64,000 bases of DNA from Lepidostoma basale (Eukaryota; Arthropoda; Insecta; Trichoptera; Lepidostomatidae). The position numbers were made by a program, and so were the translations under genes. The notes beneath the pieces are model-generated. The model saw nothing but the letters and a program-made list of their open reading frames with translations. It was not told where the DNA came from and made no database searches. Positions 1 to 11,427 of this stretch are shown in pieces (the first letter of the stretch is position 1; every line of letters begins with the position of its first letter). The stretch covers positions 927,106-991,105 of the forward strand of contig JAHDVF020000892.1 in NCBI GenBank assembly GCA_022606425.2, in the 5' to 3' direction.

Positions 1-125
1 AAAGTCACCCCAGTTATCGCCGCGGCCCATCGCCCCCGTCGCGCGCCGGCCGCAGGTAAAGCGCGCGGCCCGGGCAAAAGGCGTCGAGCATCCCCGCCGC
101 CCGGCGTTAACCCCACCGCATAATG
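1..125. other. GC/CpG-rich island, apparently unique
   Basis: Very GC- and CpG-rich sequence in an otherwise AT-rich window. No open frame with a recognisable product and no second copy seen in the window. It may be a fragment of a larger island cut by the window edge; a regulatory role is only a guess. Confidence 0.5.
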
Positions 126-1053
126 GATTCAACACTTTGATTAGTTCTATAATGCTCCAAGTTGAATTTGTTATGTAGGGGACTAAATTTCGGGGTAAAT
201 TTGGTCACTGGACATCCGGAAAAACAAAATTATATCGTCAAAATTGTTTTGTTTGCTTCTGACATCATTGTTTTTGTTTATTCGTTCAAAGAAAGATCGA
301 TAAAGCATACGCTAATTCATTAGATGTTTTGGAACACAATTAAACTTATGTAAATATTTATGCCCGGAAATTTGTGAGAAATTTTATTGTATACGATGAA
401 ATTTACGATCATCCATATATATGAGTACATTCGTTGTAAATTGTAAATCGTGAAATTCGCAGTGAACTGAAAACAGAATAATACTTATCTTAAAGTTTTT
501 TAGATTACATTCAATATGATGAGAAGGTTTCAGTAATTTTAAATCACACCCATTAGTGCCTGTGACTACTTAACCTTTCCCTTACGGTGCTAAAATAAAA
601 ACGTGCGTTCCGGTGTAGGGTAGTCAGTACGCGTTAAAAAATTAACGATTTTAAATCGGAAAAATAGGAACATTCATAGCTAATCCCTTAATATAATTAT
701 AATTGAAGTCAAAAATTATAATAATTGAGATTTAATTGCTAAAAACATTAAAAAAAAACATCTGGCAACGATCACGGAACGGGCATAGGTCCGCTCTGGT
801 TGCAAGCCCGAAAGCAACTACCGGCGCGGCGGGACGGCGAGAGTGAGAACATTGAGCTAGAACATATGCAAGAGTGAGATGCGAATATAGTGTGACGCAC
901 TCAAATCGCTGTTTATACGCGAATTTGTTTTCGATTTTCACAAAATACATCCGATGTACCCAAAAAAAACTCTGATTATTATTAATATTATTTTTTAAAT
1001 CAATGCGTTAATATATTTTGGAAGAATACCTAAAATCTTAACCTTGTATTTAT
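126..1053. other. AT-rich stretch, nothing recognised
   Basis: No repeat family, RNA gene or credible coding frame seen. A short GC-richer patch lies near 780-850. The 72-codon frame on the minus strand here has no recognisable motif. Confidence 0.5.
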
Positions 1054-1128
1054 TATATCTATAGATCTATAGATTGTATATCTATATATAGATCTATAGA
1101 TGTATATATATCTATAGATCTATAGATT
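1054..1128. repeat. ATCTATAG-type low-complexity palindromic repeat
   Basis: Imperfect reiteration of ATCTATAG / TATATAGATC, self-complementary throughout, so it can form many alternative hairpins. No transposon ends are visible around it. Confidence 0.85.
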
Positions 1129-1169
1129 GATGGTTTTTAAAAGCAACGTGTAAAAGATACCCATCATAG

Positions 1170-1365
1170 GGAAGGGAGGGTTAAACCAAAGGTCCCGTGT
1201 TCGATTCCCGGCGATGGCAGTGCGATTGTCACACTGTTTTTGGACTGGTACAGAATTCACGTGACAATAAAATCGTGATAGATAATCTATCACATGTCAT
1301 GATAATGAATAGTTTAAAAGTTGTGTACAGTAAATTGGGTCTAAATAATTTGTTGTATGCAAATG
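1170..1365 (+). repeat. SINE1 copy (tRNA-derived), 5'-truncated
   Basis: Contains the box B-like GTTCGATTCCCGG, then the SINE1 body (GTGATTGTCACACTG, a CTGGT segment, GAATTCACGTGACAATAAAATGG-like, TATCACATGTCATGA) and the tail TGGGTCTAAATAATTTGTTG. The box A half is eroded. The family is defined from at least seven copies in this window, on both strands. Confidence 0.75.
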
Positions 1366-1870
1366 TTGAAAGCAACGAAAAACTGCCACATTAAAGGCCT
1401 AAGTAGCATCCTAATGTTACATTTTGCAGCAAACCAATCCCTTGGATTAAAATTAGCAAGCAGAATAAACCAAAATAAAATATTTTTGTACCATAAATAA
1501 ACTATTATAATTATCACTAAAACTGCAATAAATACTTTTTGTATCGACGCAAATTTATGTATAATAATATAATTCTTAAAATAGAAATTCAATAAAATGT
1601 ATTCATTGTTCCAGTAAAATAAAATAAATAATATATAAGCATTTATTGGCACTACTCGATAGTTGCTGATGAAACTTTCAATAAGAATGATGGCATACTT
1701 AAAGAGAAAACCGATGGATATCCCCGTATAATGTTTTATCCCCGAAACACAAGTTATTAGATATGATAATAGATGAAAAATGACAGATTTTCTTCAGAAT
1801 AGTACTCAAATGATAAAAATTTTAATATTATTTAATTACAAATTTAAAATCTTAACAAAAGATTAAGAGG
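1366..1870. other. AT-rich stretch, nothing recognised
   Basis: No supported gene or repeat. The 103-codon minus-strand frame is a hydrophobic translation of AT-rich DNA and overlaps the SINE1 end, so I do not count it as a gene. Confidence 0.45.
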
Positions 1871-1871
1871 C

Positions 1872-2075
1872 GGAAATACCACCTCCTTCGACTGATATTA
1901 ATGGGTAAAGTGGAGGGACGTCGCGGAGTTGGTAGAAGGCAGCTGTTATGGCTGCGGAACATCAAAGAGTGGACAGGAATAACAAGAGTTCAGAACCTGT
2001 TCCAAGTGGTGCAGGATAGAGATGTTTTTGCTGCAGTGATCGCCAACGTTGGGGTACTTAAAACGGAAAGAACAG
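1872..2075 (+). pseudogene. RTE1 non-LTR retrotransposon, C-terminal RT fragment
   Basis: Translates as GKVEGRRGVGRRQLLWLRNI followed by KEWTG and a DRDVFAAVIANVG segment. This is the basic C-terminal tail found after the reverse transcriptase domain of insect RTE-like elements. Only the last 70 or so codons remain, a typical 5' truncation. Copies at 10947-11425 and 61005-61560 share the same WLRNI...DRD arrangement. The clade name is from family knowledge, not a search. Confidence 0.75.
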
Positions 2076-2115
2076 GAAAAACAAAAGATTTTTTTGATAC
2101 GATGAAAAAATAAAG

Positions 2116-2865
2116 AATAAACTATTTTGAAAACTTGTTAACACTTTTTTTTAATCTCGATATGTTCTGAAAATTAAACACCTGAACAAGAGGACAATGT
2201 AATTAAAAAGTTATTTATTACAACAACAAACATGTTATGTATTCCATAACAAGCCTATAGTTATCGATTGCTGTAAAATAGGCATTGCTTGAACACTAAA
2301 CTTTTAAAACAATGCTTAGATTTTATTAAGAAAAGAAAAAACAAAATTTAAAATCGGATCGGAGCTCTGACATCTCATTTTATAAAAGATAAAAATATTT
2401 CAAATAATATCTACATTTAAAGGATATTAAAAGTCCTTTGATTCTTCTCCCAGTGATCTCCCGTCTCCTCCGCGAGTCTGTCGATGTCAGAAGAGAAATT
2501 GGTTAAAAGGGCGGAAAAATAATACAGTAGAAAAAAAATAAAAAAAGGATCAAGGAAATTAGATTCCCACAAGCTTTGTTCGAGCCTAATTTCCATTCTG
2601 TTTCCCTGGCAGAATTTCCATCAAGTAATATTTTTAAGTTTTCACAAACCCCCGACAATAGTTGAAACTCGGCGGTTCGAGAAGAGAGAGGAATTAATAC
2701 GAATGCTTTGTCGGAAAATAAAAGAAAAAAATATTTTGTCTATCAAAAAAGATTATAAAATAGACGTTTTACTCAGACTAGAATATTAGATAAAATTAAG
2801 ACGTCACGGACATTGTCGTCTGCACTTGTAACCATATATAATACATATTAACTTATCATCAGCGT
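2116..2865. other. Unannotated stretch
   Basis: AT-rich with scattered mixed-composition sequence. No repeat shared with the rest of the window and no coding signal recognised. Confidence 0.4.
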
Positions 2866-2867
2866 TA

Positions 2868-3005
2868 CAACCCTTGGTGGGTCTTAACTTCCTCTAAGAA
2901 ACGTCCTCATCCTGTCCTGTCTCTGATCGCACCGTCCCAATCTTGGCCTATCGGTCTGCCCCGACACCATCGACTTGCCAACACTTCTTCGACCTGCTGG
3001 GTTGT
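2868..3005 (-). pseudogene. Non-LTR retrotransposon 3' end fragment
   Basis: On the minus strand it reads RDRTG, a stop, then GRFLEEVKTHQGL and a stop: the classic final residues of an insect LINE reverse transcriptase (DRxxWRxFLEEVKTHQGL). It is 5'-truncated and has an in-frame stop where Trp is expected. Confidence 0.65.
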
Positions 3006-3088
3006 TAAACAGCACTCTTTGATCCTATTTCATATGGAGCCATTCCAAAAATTAAATGAATGACAGAGACATGAGTAGAGAACTGTGA

Positions 3089-3740
3089 AGATGTAAGGAT
3101 TGGCCAAGAGGTAAGAAAGGGTTGCAAAATGTCTCCAGCATTGTTCAATTGCTACATATAACGGGACTGTATATGATATTAGAAAAGAAATGAGTGTTAA
3201 TCTGTGTGGCATTAAACAGATCAGAGAGTTTATATATCTGAACACTGAAAGAACTTAAGATAGGCCTTCAAAAACAGAAAATATAAGCAGGGTGCAGCAA
3301 GACAAAATAGTCTTCAACAAAAATTTTAAAACATTTTAATCAACTTACATTAATATTAGGATTAGGAAAAATCTAATCAAGATTTTGTCTGGAGTGTGCT
3401 GCTGTATTGCTTGTGAAACATGAACCATAGGCCAGAGTGAGCGAAGCTGCTTTTTAAATTTACTACAGACCAATGATGAATAGGACGTAACGTCAGGCAC
3501 CCAGGCCTGCTTATGTTGAGAGTGAGAGAAATACTCCTGATGTCGCCCAAGGTATCTAGCCTTTATGGACCACGTGATTATAGACATACGCTGTAGCAAT
3601 TACATACAGATGGAAAACCCGTCTGGAGACAGAACTGATTGGATGGACTGAATAAGGCTTGTACCAGACCAATCCCCAGGACTGTAACCAGAAAGATGTG
3701 AATATCAGAAACATATTTTTACTGCGATGTTGAATGTCCA
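3089..3740 (+). pseudogene. Decayed LINE reverse transcriptase remnant
   Basis: Plus-strand translation gives VRIGQEVRKGCKMSPALFN, the RQGCxLSPxLFN block of non-LTR reverse transcriptases, then REFIYLN (thumb-side FxYLG block) and later NLIKILSGVCCCIACET and TIGQSE, matching the WSVALYGCETWTIGKAE region. The YADD block is missing between them and there are many stops, so this is an internally deleted, inactive copy. Confidence 0.7.
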
Positions 3741-3744
3741 TATT

Positions 3745-4740
3745 AAATTGAATATATAAAAATAAAAATATCGATTTTCAAGTTTGCATATTCGTTTTAG
3801 AGCTACTTTCATAACCATTTTTGGATTAATATTATACATAAATAAACGACAAAAATAACTTAAAATAAGTAAATGGGTGTTTCTATTATTTTATTATTAA
3901 TATAAGTATTAAAATTTAATATCATTGTTCAAAAAATTATCAGCATATGTATCTGAAGGTAAAAAAAAAAGTCACGAATAATTTCAATGCCTTGATTTTA
4001 TCCGAATTACAATTTTTAAATCTACATAATAAGAAAATTCCAGAATCTGTGTACGCTTATAAAAGCAGTAAAAAAGCAAATTCCTTTAAAATCGTGTACA
4101 GTATTAAGGGTTTAAACTGTCTCTTAGCCGCGGGGGTGGGTCGGGCGCATAGATCAACCCTTATCTGAAGGATCTGACGGCAATAACCGGCATAACTGTT
4201 GACTACTACCCCCGCTGAAGCTCGCCACCCCGATTTACGGAAAAATTTAGGGGTGAATTTATAAACTGGCGTATTTTTTGCTGGAACTAGATGGCTATCG
4301 CCGGCGGACACATTGTACAGCTTAGGAGATAATTTTGGCGTTTATCTGGAGAACATTCATTAGCGAGGTTTTCCGTTAACTTAAGGGAGTCGAGAGATTA
4401 AGATATATAGGTTAAGTAATTGTTCTTTATACCATTAGGAGCATAACGAGTAAATTGCACGTAATGAGATTCCGAGGTATATTAGGAAATATCTATACAT
4501 CAAATGTTGCCATAGTAAAGAAAAACCAAAAAATAAAAAGTTTGATTACTTTACAGAGATTCCTATTGTATACAAGCGAAGAACATATTTGTTGTTCAAC
4601 TGTGTCTATACGTAGAAAACTATTTAAAAACAGAAATATTTTCAGTGAACTAACAAGTAAGCATTTTGTAATATAAGTTACAGAGATACTTACTTAAGTA
4701 TAGGTGTCGGATAGTCTATTTAAGGGGCAGATAATATTTT
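3745..4740. other. Mostly AT-rich; small GC patch at about 4125-4310
   Basis: No repeat or gene recognised. The patch at 4125-4310 is GC-richer and single-copy within the window. Confidence 0.4.
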
Positions 4741-4744
4741 TATT

Positions 4745-5105
4745 GAAAATATAATAAGTGAATGCGGTGCGAATGATGGTGTTATGAACAAAATAATGAA
4801 AGGATCATTAAATTGGTTTGGACATATGGAAAAAAATGAATGAAAAAAGAGTGTTAAAAAAATTATATGTTAACGATGTAAATGGAACCAGAAATAGAGG
4901 AAGACCGAGGAAAACGTGGCACGATCAAATAAATCAAATATTGAATGTCGGCCATGTGAGAAGTCTAAGAAATCGTGCATGACGTGCATGACACGATGTA
5001 TGAATGTTGAGAAAGCGAGAGAAATATGTCAGGAAAGAAAAGTGTGGCAGTCCATTCTTTCTGCTTACCCCTTCGGAGAGACAGCGTGATGGTTAGTTAG
5101 AAATA
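4745..5105 (+). pseudogene. N1 LINE 3' end (TTAG-type tail)
   Basis: Translated pieces read NKIMKGSLNWFGHME, then VNDVNGTRNRGRPRKTWHDQ and INQILNVGHV, then CMTRCMNVEKAREICQ and a SILSAYPFGE-like end. This is the RT C-terminus of a family repeated more than ten times here. The 3' end is GGCGTGATGG (here AGCGTGATGG) followed by TTAG repeats. Frameshifts show it is dead. Confidence 0.8.
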
Positions 5106-5750
5106 TTTTTAGGTTCCGAAACTAGTTCCAAAATGTATATAGAAAACAAAAAAGAATTGGAGTATAAAGCGATCTAGAACATTCCATGCGCTATATCTCT
5201 ACAAACATAATAACAGTTAACCTACATTAAAACGTCACGAAAATTATAATATCCCTCTGTAAGTGAAATTCGCTCAAAAAGTGAGTTTTTCCACCCTCGC
5301 GCCCTTCTGCTGCCCTGTCATATCACTTTTCCTGCTGCCATCACAATTTCCTTTTATTTGCTGACTTCGGAGAGGGTTACAATAATACTTGAGGGTGAAA
5401 ATACACACCCCACCATGGTCCACATCTACAATGCTGAAGTCAGGAGAGTGCCACAATAACTTGTTAACATTAACAAGATGTGCGGATTTAGGTACGAGAG
5501 TAAAAACAACGAAAAGTTTATTCTGATCCTGTATATGATTATTGTAATTAATGTTTTGTTAATTTTTCTTCCCTACTGGAACAGTTTTTTTTTCTAAATA
5601 ATTTTATTGTAGAACTGTTAAGTACCATATACTGGTTTTCTTATGAAAAAAAAAATTATATCGTGTTCAGGACTTTATTAGTGACAAAGAAAAGATGAAC
5701 TGACAAATCTTATTTAATAAGTTAAACATTTATTACCTCTAACTTTTTTT
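5106..5750. other. Unannotated stretch
   Basis: AT-rich with a mixed patch at 5270-5460. Nothing recognised. Confidence 0.4.
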
Positions 5751-5753
5751 TTT

Positions 5754-5912
5754 TGGTAAACTTGAGGCGTTGACACTGTGAAACTCCATAATGACGATTT
5801 TTTTATGAATTATAACATTATTTTTTCCACTTTTAAGTTTAGTTTTCTTGACAGGTTTCGAAGGCTTTACACCTTCATCATCGTTTATATCGTTCTCGCG
5901 AATAAAGATGAC
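5754..5912 (-). repeat. Family F hammerhead-like element, single arm
   Basis: Read on the minus strand: ATGATGA (5875-5881), hairpin AGGTGTAAAGCCTT, CGAAACCTGTC (5850-5860), then a tail with AAAAGTGGAAAAAA and a 3' module CATTATGGAGTTTCACAGTG. The layout matches a type I hammerhead but C3 of CTGANGA is A in this family. Other family F copies lie at 48160-48376 and 58437-58670. Confidence 0.65.
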
Positions 5913-6218
5913 TCCCATTTTCTCAATACTGGCTATGAAAATATGAATAAATGTTACGGCTTATATAATAATTCTAGGAATGTAGGATATGTTCGTATCT
6001 ATGATCGACGAGTCGAAAATCGTTGCAGCATCATTCTGAAGGGTAGTTTATGTGTGTGTTAAATGATTAAGATGTTTAAAGATTTGTAGATAACTATCTC
6101 TCAAATCCATTTTTAATGCTTCATGCATAAGTCATGTCTGTGACATGACGAAGTAAACAAATGAAATGTGCCTCATATAGCCATATGCATTTTTTCTAAA
6201 TCCCTCAACATATTTAAA

Positions 6219-6695
6219 CTAACTAACTAACCATCACGCCGTGTGTCAGTGGTAGGCAGAGAGAATCAACCGCCACACTGTTCTATCCTAACAGAACTCT
6301 CGCGAATCTTTTACATTTACACATTGTGACACACACGCTCGTCGATTGTTCTTACTTCGAAAATGACCGCCTTTCAGTATTTTTTAATTTGGTCATGCCA
6401 TGTCTCCTTTGGCCTTTCTCGACTTATTTTTCCATTCACACTATTTGTAAATATATTTTTAACCATTCTTCCTTTATTCATTTGTTTCACATGTCCAAAC
6501 CATCTAAGTGACCCTTTCTTAATTATATTTAAGGTGCATTCATCCGCCTTTCATTATTTTCTTATTGAATATTATATCATACATTGCTTTATCGCACATT
6601 CTTCTTAATAACCTTATATCTACGGTATTTATCATACTAATATCCTTCTTCTGCCAACTCTAAGGTTCACTTTTATTCACAAGGGTCGTACATAT
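6219..6695 (-). pseudogene. N1 LINE 3' portion, minus strand
   Basis: Starts (3' end of the element) with inverted TTAG repeats and CCATCACGCCG, then the reverse complement of the SILSAYP end, the CMTRCMNV segment and the WFGHM segment. Longer than most copies, reaching upstream RT-tail sequence near 6600. Many stops. Confidence 0.7.
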
Positions 6696-6739
6696 TTTAA
6701 ATATTATTAATTGTAGATTGGGCATACGAAGATACAAAA

Positions 6740-7335
6740 TAGTTTTAAGAGTATCGTTAATAAACGAAAAGTGTCTCCATACAACACAAACAAATGCTAC
6801 GTTACCCCGCAGATCTGGGTCAAGACGCTAAACCACTGCAAACTGCGGACACGCAAAAACTTCATCTTAAGATCTTAACTGTGTTATTGGATTTCCTTTC
6901 CGCGTTAGGAATGGTCTTAAAACCTCCTCCCTGGACCGAGGGACAAATCTGTAATACATCAAACAGACGACTTCCCCTCTCAGTCGTCTGTTAAATCTAA
7001 TACGGAAGTGTAAGTCCATCCAGCCAGATTTGTGACCCTCTGAGGAGAATTGGATCTCGCGTGACGTCAGAACACGTTTAGCCCTTTGTCCGGCTTAGGC
7101 CGATCTAACACATACGAAGGATTTTTTCAAATTGTACATAATACAAATAAAGTTTCTAACGACATTACAATCAGATTTTATGAGATTCGCGATGTTACGA
7201 TTTGACATGTATCGCCTTATCAATTGATTATTAAAATTATTATTCTTGCGAGGCTTTTTCTACTGTACTATGATCTACAAAAGGTTTTTAACCATGGCAG
7301 GCAGCTAACCTTACCTTGCAAAGGTTAGGTGTATG
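6740..7335. other. Unique mixed-composition stretch
   Basis: No repeat shared within the window. The 66-codon frame at 6794 has no recognisable motif. Confidence 0.4.
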
Positions 7336-7339
7336 CCAT

Positions 7340-7765
7340 GTAAAAATAAAGTCGAGATATACAAGGCATACGTCCGCCCCATCGTGACGTATGGAATAGA
7401 ATTCAGAGCCGATACCTATAAGACTAAGAACCATCTTAGAGTAGCAGAAATGTGAACCCTACCCTTTTTCGCAGGCAAAACCCTCAGAGATCGGATCAGA
7501 AATAAAACGATAAGGTCCGTTTGTGGTGTTGAGGACATAGTAAGATGGGAAGAAGCAAAAGACCCTATTGGAGAGACCACATGGACCGCATGGAGAATAT
7601 AAGTTTTAAAAAAAAATTAAAGATGAAAACTCAAACAGCAAGAGATTACCAGGAAGGCCACCAAAAAGATGGAGAGATGGTTGGACACCATCATCCCAGA
7701 ACAGCTCACCATCATAAACAGGTCATACAACCTAAACCAAGAGGAAGAAGAAGAAGATTATCCTT
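7340..7765 (+). pseudogene. RTE2 LINE C-terminal RT fragment
   Basis: Encodes KAYVRPIVTYGIEFRADT, then KTLRDRIRNKTIRSVCGVED and IVRWEEAK with a shifted frame, followed by GRSKRPYWRDHMDRM and a run of RRRRR codons. These are the VRPILTYxxETRADT and LRDRIRN..VxDVVRWGRxRRxxWNDHVDRM blocks of an insect RTE-like element. Same family as 31235-31600, 35020-35912 and 47400-47655. Confidence 0.75.
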
Positions 7766-7926
7766 GCTAAACTCGTCGCCTTGTTTTTTTTTCAAATAAA
7801 AGCAGTTTATTTTTCTCAAAAAACATTATAAACATATTTACAGTTTAAAGCATATCTATTTGAGAACAGGTAAAATACCAGAGATAGTTCGACTTAAGGA
7901 AGACAATATACTCTCTAAACCTAAAA

Positions 7927-8265
7927 TTAATTGTCTTCTGAACGTACTTTCGAAGAGATTGTGTTCAGCAGACTGATTGATCTATCCAGTGGGGTTATCA
8001 GAGGCATGTTGGTTCTGGCGGACGGTAGGTAAAACAATCTATGCTGACGCTGTCGGAGATCGTATAAGATATCTATTAATCGAAATAAACAAAATGACCA
8101 ACACTCTCCAGCATGGCCGAGTTCTCGAAATATCTCATAATTAATCGAAAGAAATGGGTTATGAGAAACCCGTATCTTCGAAGCTGCAGAGAGTTGGTCA
8201 CCAACATTTCCAAAATAAATGCCGTGGGATCTGCCACGCATAACATTTTCAAAAGAGACTATCAA
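7927..8265 (-). pseudogene. LINE-J reverse transcriptase C-terminal fragment
   Basis: Open minus-strand frame of 112 codons containing SHNPFLSINYEIFRELGHAG, CWSFCLFRLIDIL, PSARTNMPLITPLDRSISLL and NTISS. The ARTN...P..R.I..LN pattern corresponds to the conserved C-terminal block of CR1/jockey-type reverse transcriptases. Similar copies on the same strand at 45160-45475 and 52070-52375. 5'-truncated, so not functional. Confidence 0.7.
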
Positions 8266-8269
8266 AAAG

Positions 8270-9030
8270 TATAAGATATGAAGAAAAATCGGAATTTTAT
8301 TATTATAGAACTAAAAGCCGCGATTCTAAAGAATGTTTTGGAATATTTTGAAACACAATTTTAGTAGCGTACCTACAGCCAGCGAATTAAAGACCACTTA
8401 AATAATTTCGAAGTCGGTGAAGCCTACATGAAAACAATTTTCTGAAAATGAAACAATTCACTCACACAAAAGGAAACCCATGAGGACTTCTTTATTTACT
8501 AAAAAAATATTTTATGGTTCTATTATTAAAAACCGTACGAAGAAATCACAATAATAAAAAAAACAATTTTTTATTTTACTTGGTGGATACAGAAAAAGAT
8601 TGTTTTTTTTTCTGCAAAATTTAATATTTATTGAGGCATAAATCAAAATAAAATCAAAAAGATGCTTTTGAATATTACACGAGAATCTGAAATTTTTATT
8701 TTATGAGGAGATACGAAACCTCTCTTACAAGAAAGGCAGCCATTTCGAATAATCGTGAAAGACACGCCCCGGGATAGAAAATTGTAAGGATCGCAGGATG
8801 ACCAGCAGAAAGAAAGGAGAAGATAAATAGAAAAAGGAAATGGAAAAGACGACTTCGATACACCCCGTGGCAAATCTGAGAAATATTTAAAGGGCGAATT
8901 TAAATACAGGGGTACCTACCCCCCAAAGGACATTTTAAATTTTATTCTAAAGGTGACAATGAATATTAAATTGGCTTTAGAAAACAAGTTGAATAATCTG
9001 GTCTAGAGTCGTTGGTATAATTAATACAAA
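8270..9030. other. Unannotated stretch
   Basis: AT-rich. The 76-codon minus-strand frame around 8643-8873 lacks motifs. No shared repeat seen. Confidence 0.4.
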
Positions 9031-9034
9031 TATG

Positions 9035-9300
9035 TTTTGAATGGTTAAGAAAGTATACGTTAATGATGTAAATGGAGTACGGAGTCGAGGCAGACCGTAG
9101 AAAACATGGCATGACCAAATTAATCAAAATTTAAAGGTTGGCCATGTTAGAAGTCGGAGGAATTAACGTGCGTGTATTACTCGTTGTATGAATATGGAGG
9201 AAGCTAGATAGGTTTGCCAGGATAGAATAGTGTGGCGGTCCATTCTCTCTGCCTACCCCTGCGGAGAAACGGCGTGATGGTTTGTTTGTATGTTTTTTGA
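9035..9300 (+). pseudogene. N1 LINE 3' end (GTTT-type tail)
   Basis: VKKVYVNDVNGVRSRGRP-like translation with stops, then a VWRSILSAYPCGETA-type end and GGCGTGATGG followed by GTTTGT repeats. It belongs with the copies at 38340-38625 and 46925-47395, which share the GTTT tail, as opposed to TTAG-tailed copies. Confidence 0.75.
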
Positions 9301-9571
9301 AAAATTTTGATAAGTATTTTATTTTTTTAATCTTAAGGGTCTTACTCCTATTATGAGTAAAGGTTCTAGTATCGTCTGTCTGAACAAAAAAATCCCATTT
9401 TATTGTTTAATTGCAAGTCATGTTTAAAAAATATTAATTCATTTTTATTCTAAATAACTAAACAAACTCAAACTAATAGGACTGGAATATAAGCCATCAT
9501 TTAAACAACATTACTTCAGTGCAAAAAACAAAAGAAGAAGAAATAATAAAAGGCGATATATTAGCTACCAA

Positions 9572-9655
9572 TAACGTGTCATGAGAATCAATATAATAGC
9601 TTAAAAAATATGTACAGTGTTTAGGTTTAATGGAACTGCTGTATTGTATATATAC
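9572..9655 (+). repeat. Possible SINE1 3' end fragment
   Basis: TGTCATGAGAATCAATATAA followed by TAGCT and a degenerate copy of the SINE1 tail. Short and diverged. Confidence 0.4.
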
Positions 9656-9889
9656 ATTTAAAAAAAATTAATGATAGATAGGCAGAAAACAACAATTATT
9701 TTTAGAACAAAAAATATAAAATACTCAAAAGCATTGCGAAATTTAACATATAATATAATAAATGTGTGCTCTTTTCATTATTTTCAATTGAACTGGACTG
9801 AGCAATAGCAACGCGTGGCCGAGTACAGTTAGTATAATATAAATATCTATCACACATTTTCTCAAGACTTTTATTTTTTAATCTACACA

Positions 9890-10085
9890 AATGAAAACGT
9901 ATTTCGTCTTGCTAAGGCATAATCAAATGTGTTAAGCATTTGATTATGCCTTAGCAAAGCGAAAGAAGTCATTTCCATAAATTATAATACAATAAAACTT
10001 CTAGGAAACAGACTTCTAGATCAAATTTGAAGTTTTACACTATTGTTAAAGAAACAATAAACAAGTTCTAATTTAAACCATATTT
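9890..10085 (+). repeat. Family A hammerhead-like element, short inverted pair
   Basis: Two arms around 9930: GCTAAGGCATAATCAAAT and its complement ATTTGATTATGCCTTAGC. The plus arm reads TTGATTA, hairpin GCCTTAGCAAAGC, GAAAGAAGTC, then the family A tail AATAAAACTTCTAGGAAACAG and the 3' module GAAGTTTTACACTATTGTTA. Core positions are mutated (CTGANGA to TTGATTA), so cleavage is not expected. Confidence 0.7.
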
Positions 10086-10239
10086 ATTTTGCTTTCATCT
10101 TTCATTATCAATGTCATGCTTTTTTTCATTCACAAGTGTCGTTATAATAATGAAATTGCGCTACTCAAAATAATGTCAAGGACTTTTAACAAACTATTTC
10201 TCAATGCAAATCAAAAAGAGGCTTTCTTTTAGCAAAGCT

Positions 10240-10440
10240 TTCACCAAAGTTGTCCTTGCGACTTAAATACCCGGGTAATGTTTTGATTCCATCCCTCCCG
10301 GTCCACCAGCGCCCCTGGCGGCGGATTAGGGAACTTCAGATGAACAAATTTTCACGGAGAATCTTTGTGAAGAAGGGGGAGGGGGTGGAAGAATTTGACT
10401 TGGACCTTGTACACCAAACTCTGAATTAGGCTAATTGGAT
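10240..10440. other. Unique GC-rich patch
   Basis: Contains a CGCCCCTGGCGGCGG stretch and a purine-rich GGGGGAGGGGGTGG run. No coding frame or repeat copy recognised. Confidence 0.35.
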
Positions 10441-10604
10441 AGAATCTTGGGTACATACTTTCGCATTGTGTTAAAAAAATTCAAATATGTTAATTGTTCG
10501 CAATTCTTTGAAAGCATTCTACAAAACTTTTTTTAAAGTCCGAACGAAGATTTTTTTTGGAAATATAAAAACAATTGTAAAAAAAAAATTAATTAAAGAC
10601 AGTA

Positions 10605-10905
10605 AGTAAGTTAGTTTAGACGGACCGTCACACTGTTCTTTCTTCACATACATCCTCAAGATTTATACACCGTGTCATACACGCACGTCGATTTTACCTA
10701 CTATACTTGCAGACTTTCATATGTGATCGATTTGATCGTTTCACGTTTTCTTTAATCTTTCTTTATTTCTTGTTCCGTTTACATCTTATGGAGGACAGGA
10801 CACGGAAAGAAGAAAGAAATCTCGAGAGGTATTTCAGGACGGAGTAGTAAGACGGTCCATCCCATCTGCTTATTACTCCGGGAAAACGGCGTGATGGTGA
10901 GTTAA
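10605..10905. repeat. Two N1 LINE tails in inverted orientation
   Basis: The left half (about 10605-10770) is the minus-strand N1 end (CCGTCACACTGTTCTTTCTT, then CACGCACGTCG); the right half (about 10795-10905) is a plus-strand N1 end closing with AACGGCGTGATGG. Their 3' ends face outward. It could be two insertions or an inverted retrotransposition product. Confidence 0.6.
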
Positions 10906-10946
10906 TTGGTTATTTTTTTAAAATAATTACTTCTCCATTTATTCTT

Positions 10947-11425
10947 TTGATGTGTTTAAACCTGATACTCCGACAAAGAATGATTGAAGGTTTTATATGG
11001 TATAGTCTACTATATGTCTGTGAAACTTGGACTCTGAAAGTGAACGTAATGAACCGGTTGGAGGCGTTTGATATGTGGATATACCGCAGAATGCTCCATA
11101 TACCGTGGACCGATAGGGTCAGTAATGCAGACGTGCTACAGAGAGCCAGAGCCAATAGAGAGCTGTTGTCGAGTGTGAAAGTTAGAAAGGTCTCATATTG
11201 GGGTCATGTGGTAAGGGGAGAAAGATACCACGTCCTTTGACTGATATTCATGGGTGAAATAGAGGAACGTCAAGGAGTTATTAGAATGCAGTTGTCCTGG
11301 CTGCGGAACATAAAATAATGGACAGGAATGACTAGAGTTCAGAACCTGTTCCAAAAGGCGCAGGACAGAGATGCCTTTGCTGCAGTGATCCCCAACGTTG
11401 ACATCTGACACGACACCGGAAGAAG
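10947..11425 (+). pseudogene. RTE1 LINE C-terminal RT fragment
   Basis: Encodes YVCETWTLKVNVMNRLEAFD, MWIYRRMLHIPWTDRVSNAD, then SYWGHVVRGERY, followed after a frame change by GEIEERQGV and LSWLRNI with a DRDAFAAVIPNV end. These are the ETWT/WxYRRML and WLRNI...DRD blocks of RTE-like elements. At least one frameshift near 11240 and a stop near 11320. Confidence 0.8.
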
Positions 11426-11427
11426 AA

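Noticed and set aside
8643..8873. 76-codon minus-strand frame as a possible small gene
   Set aside because: No motif, no splice or promoter context; low-complexity hydrophobic translation of AT-rich DNA.
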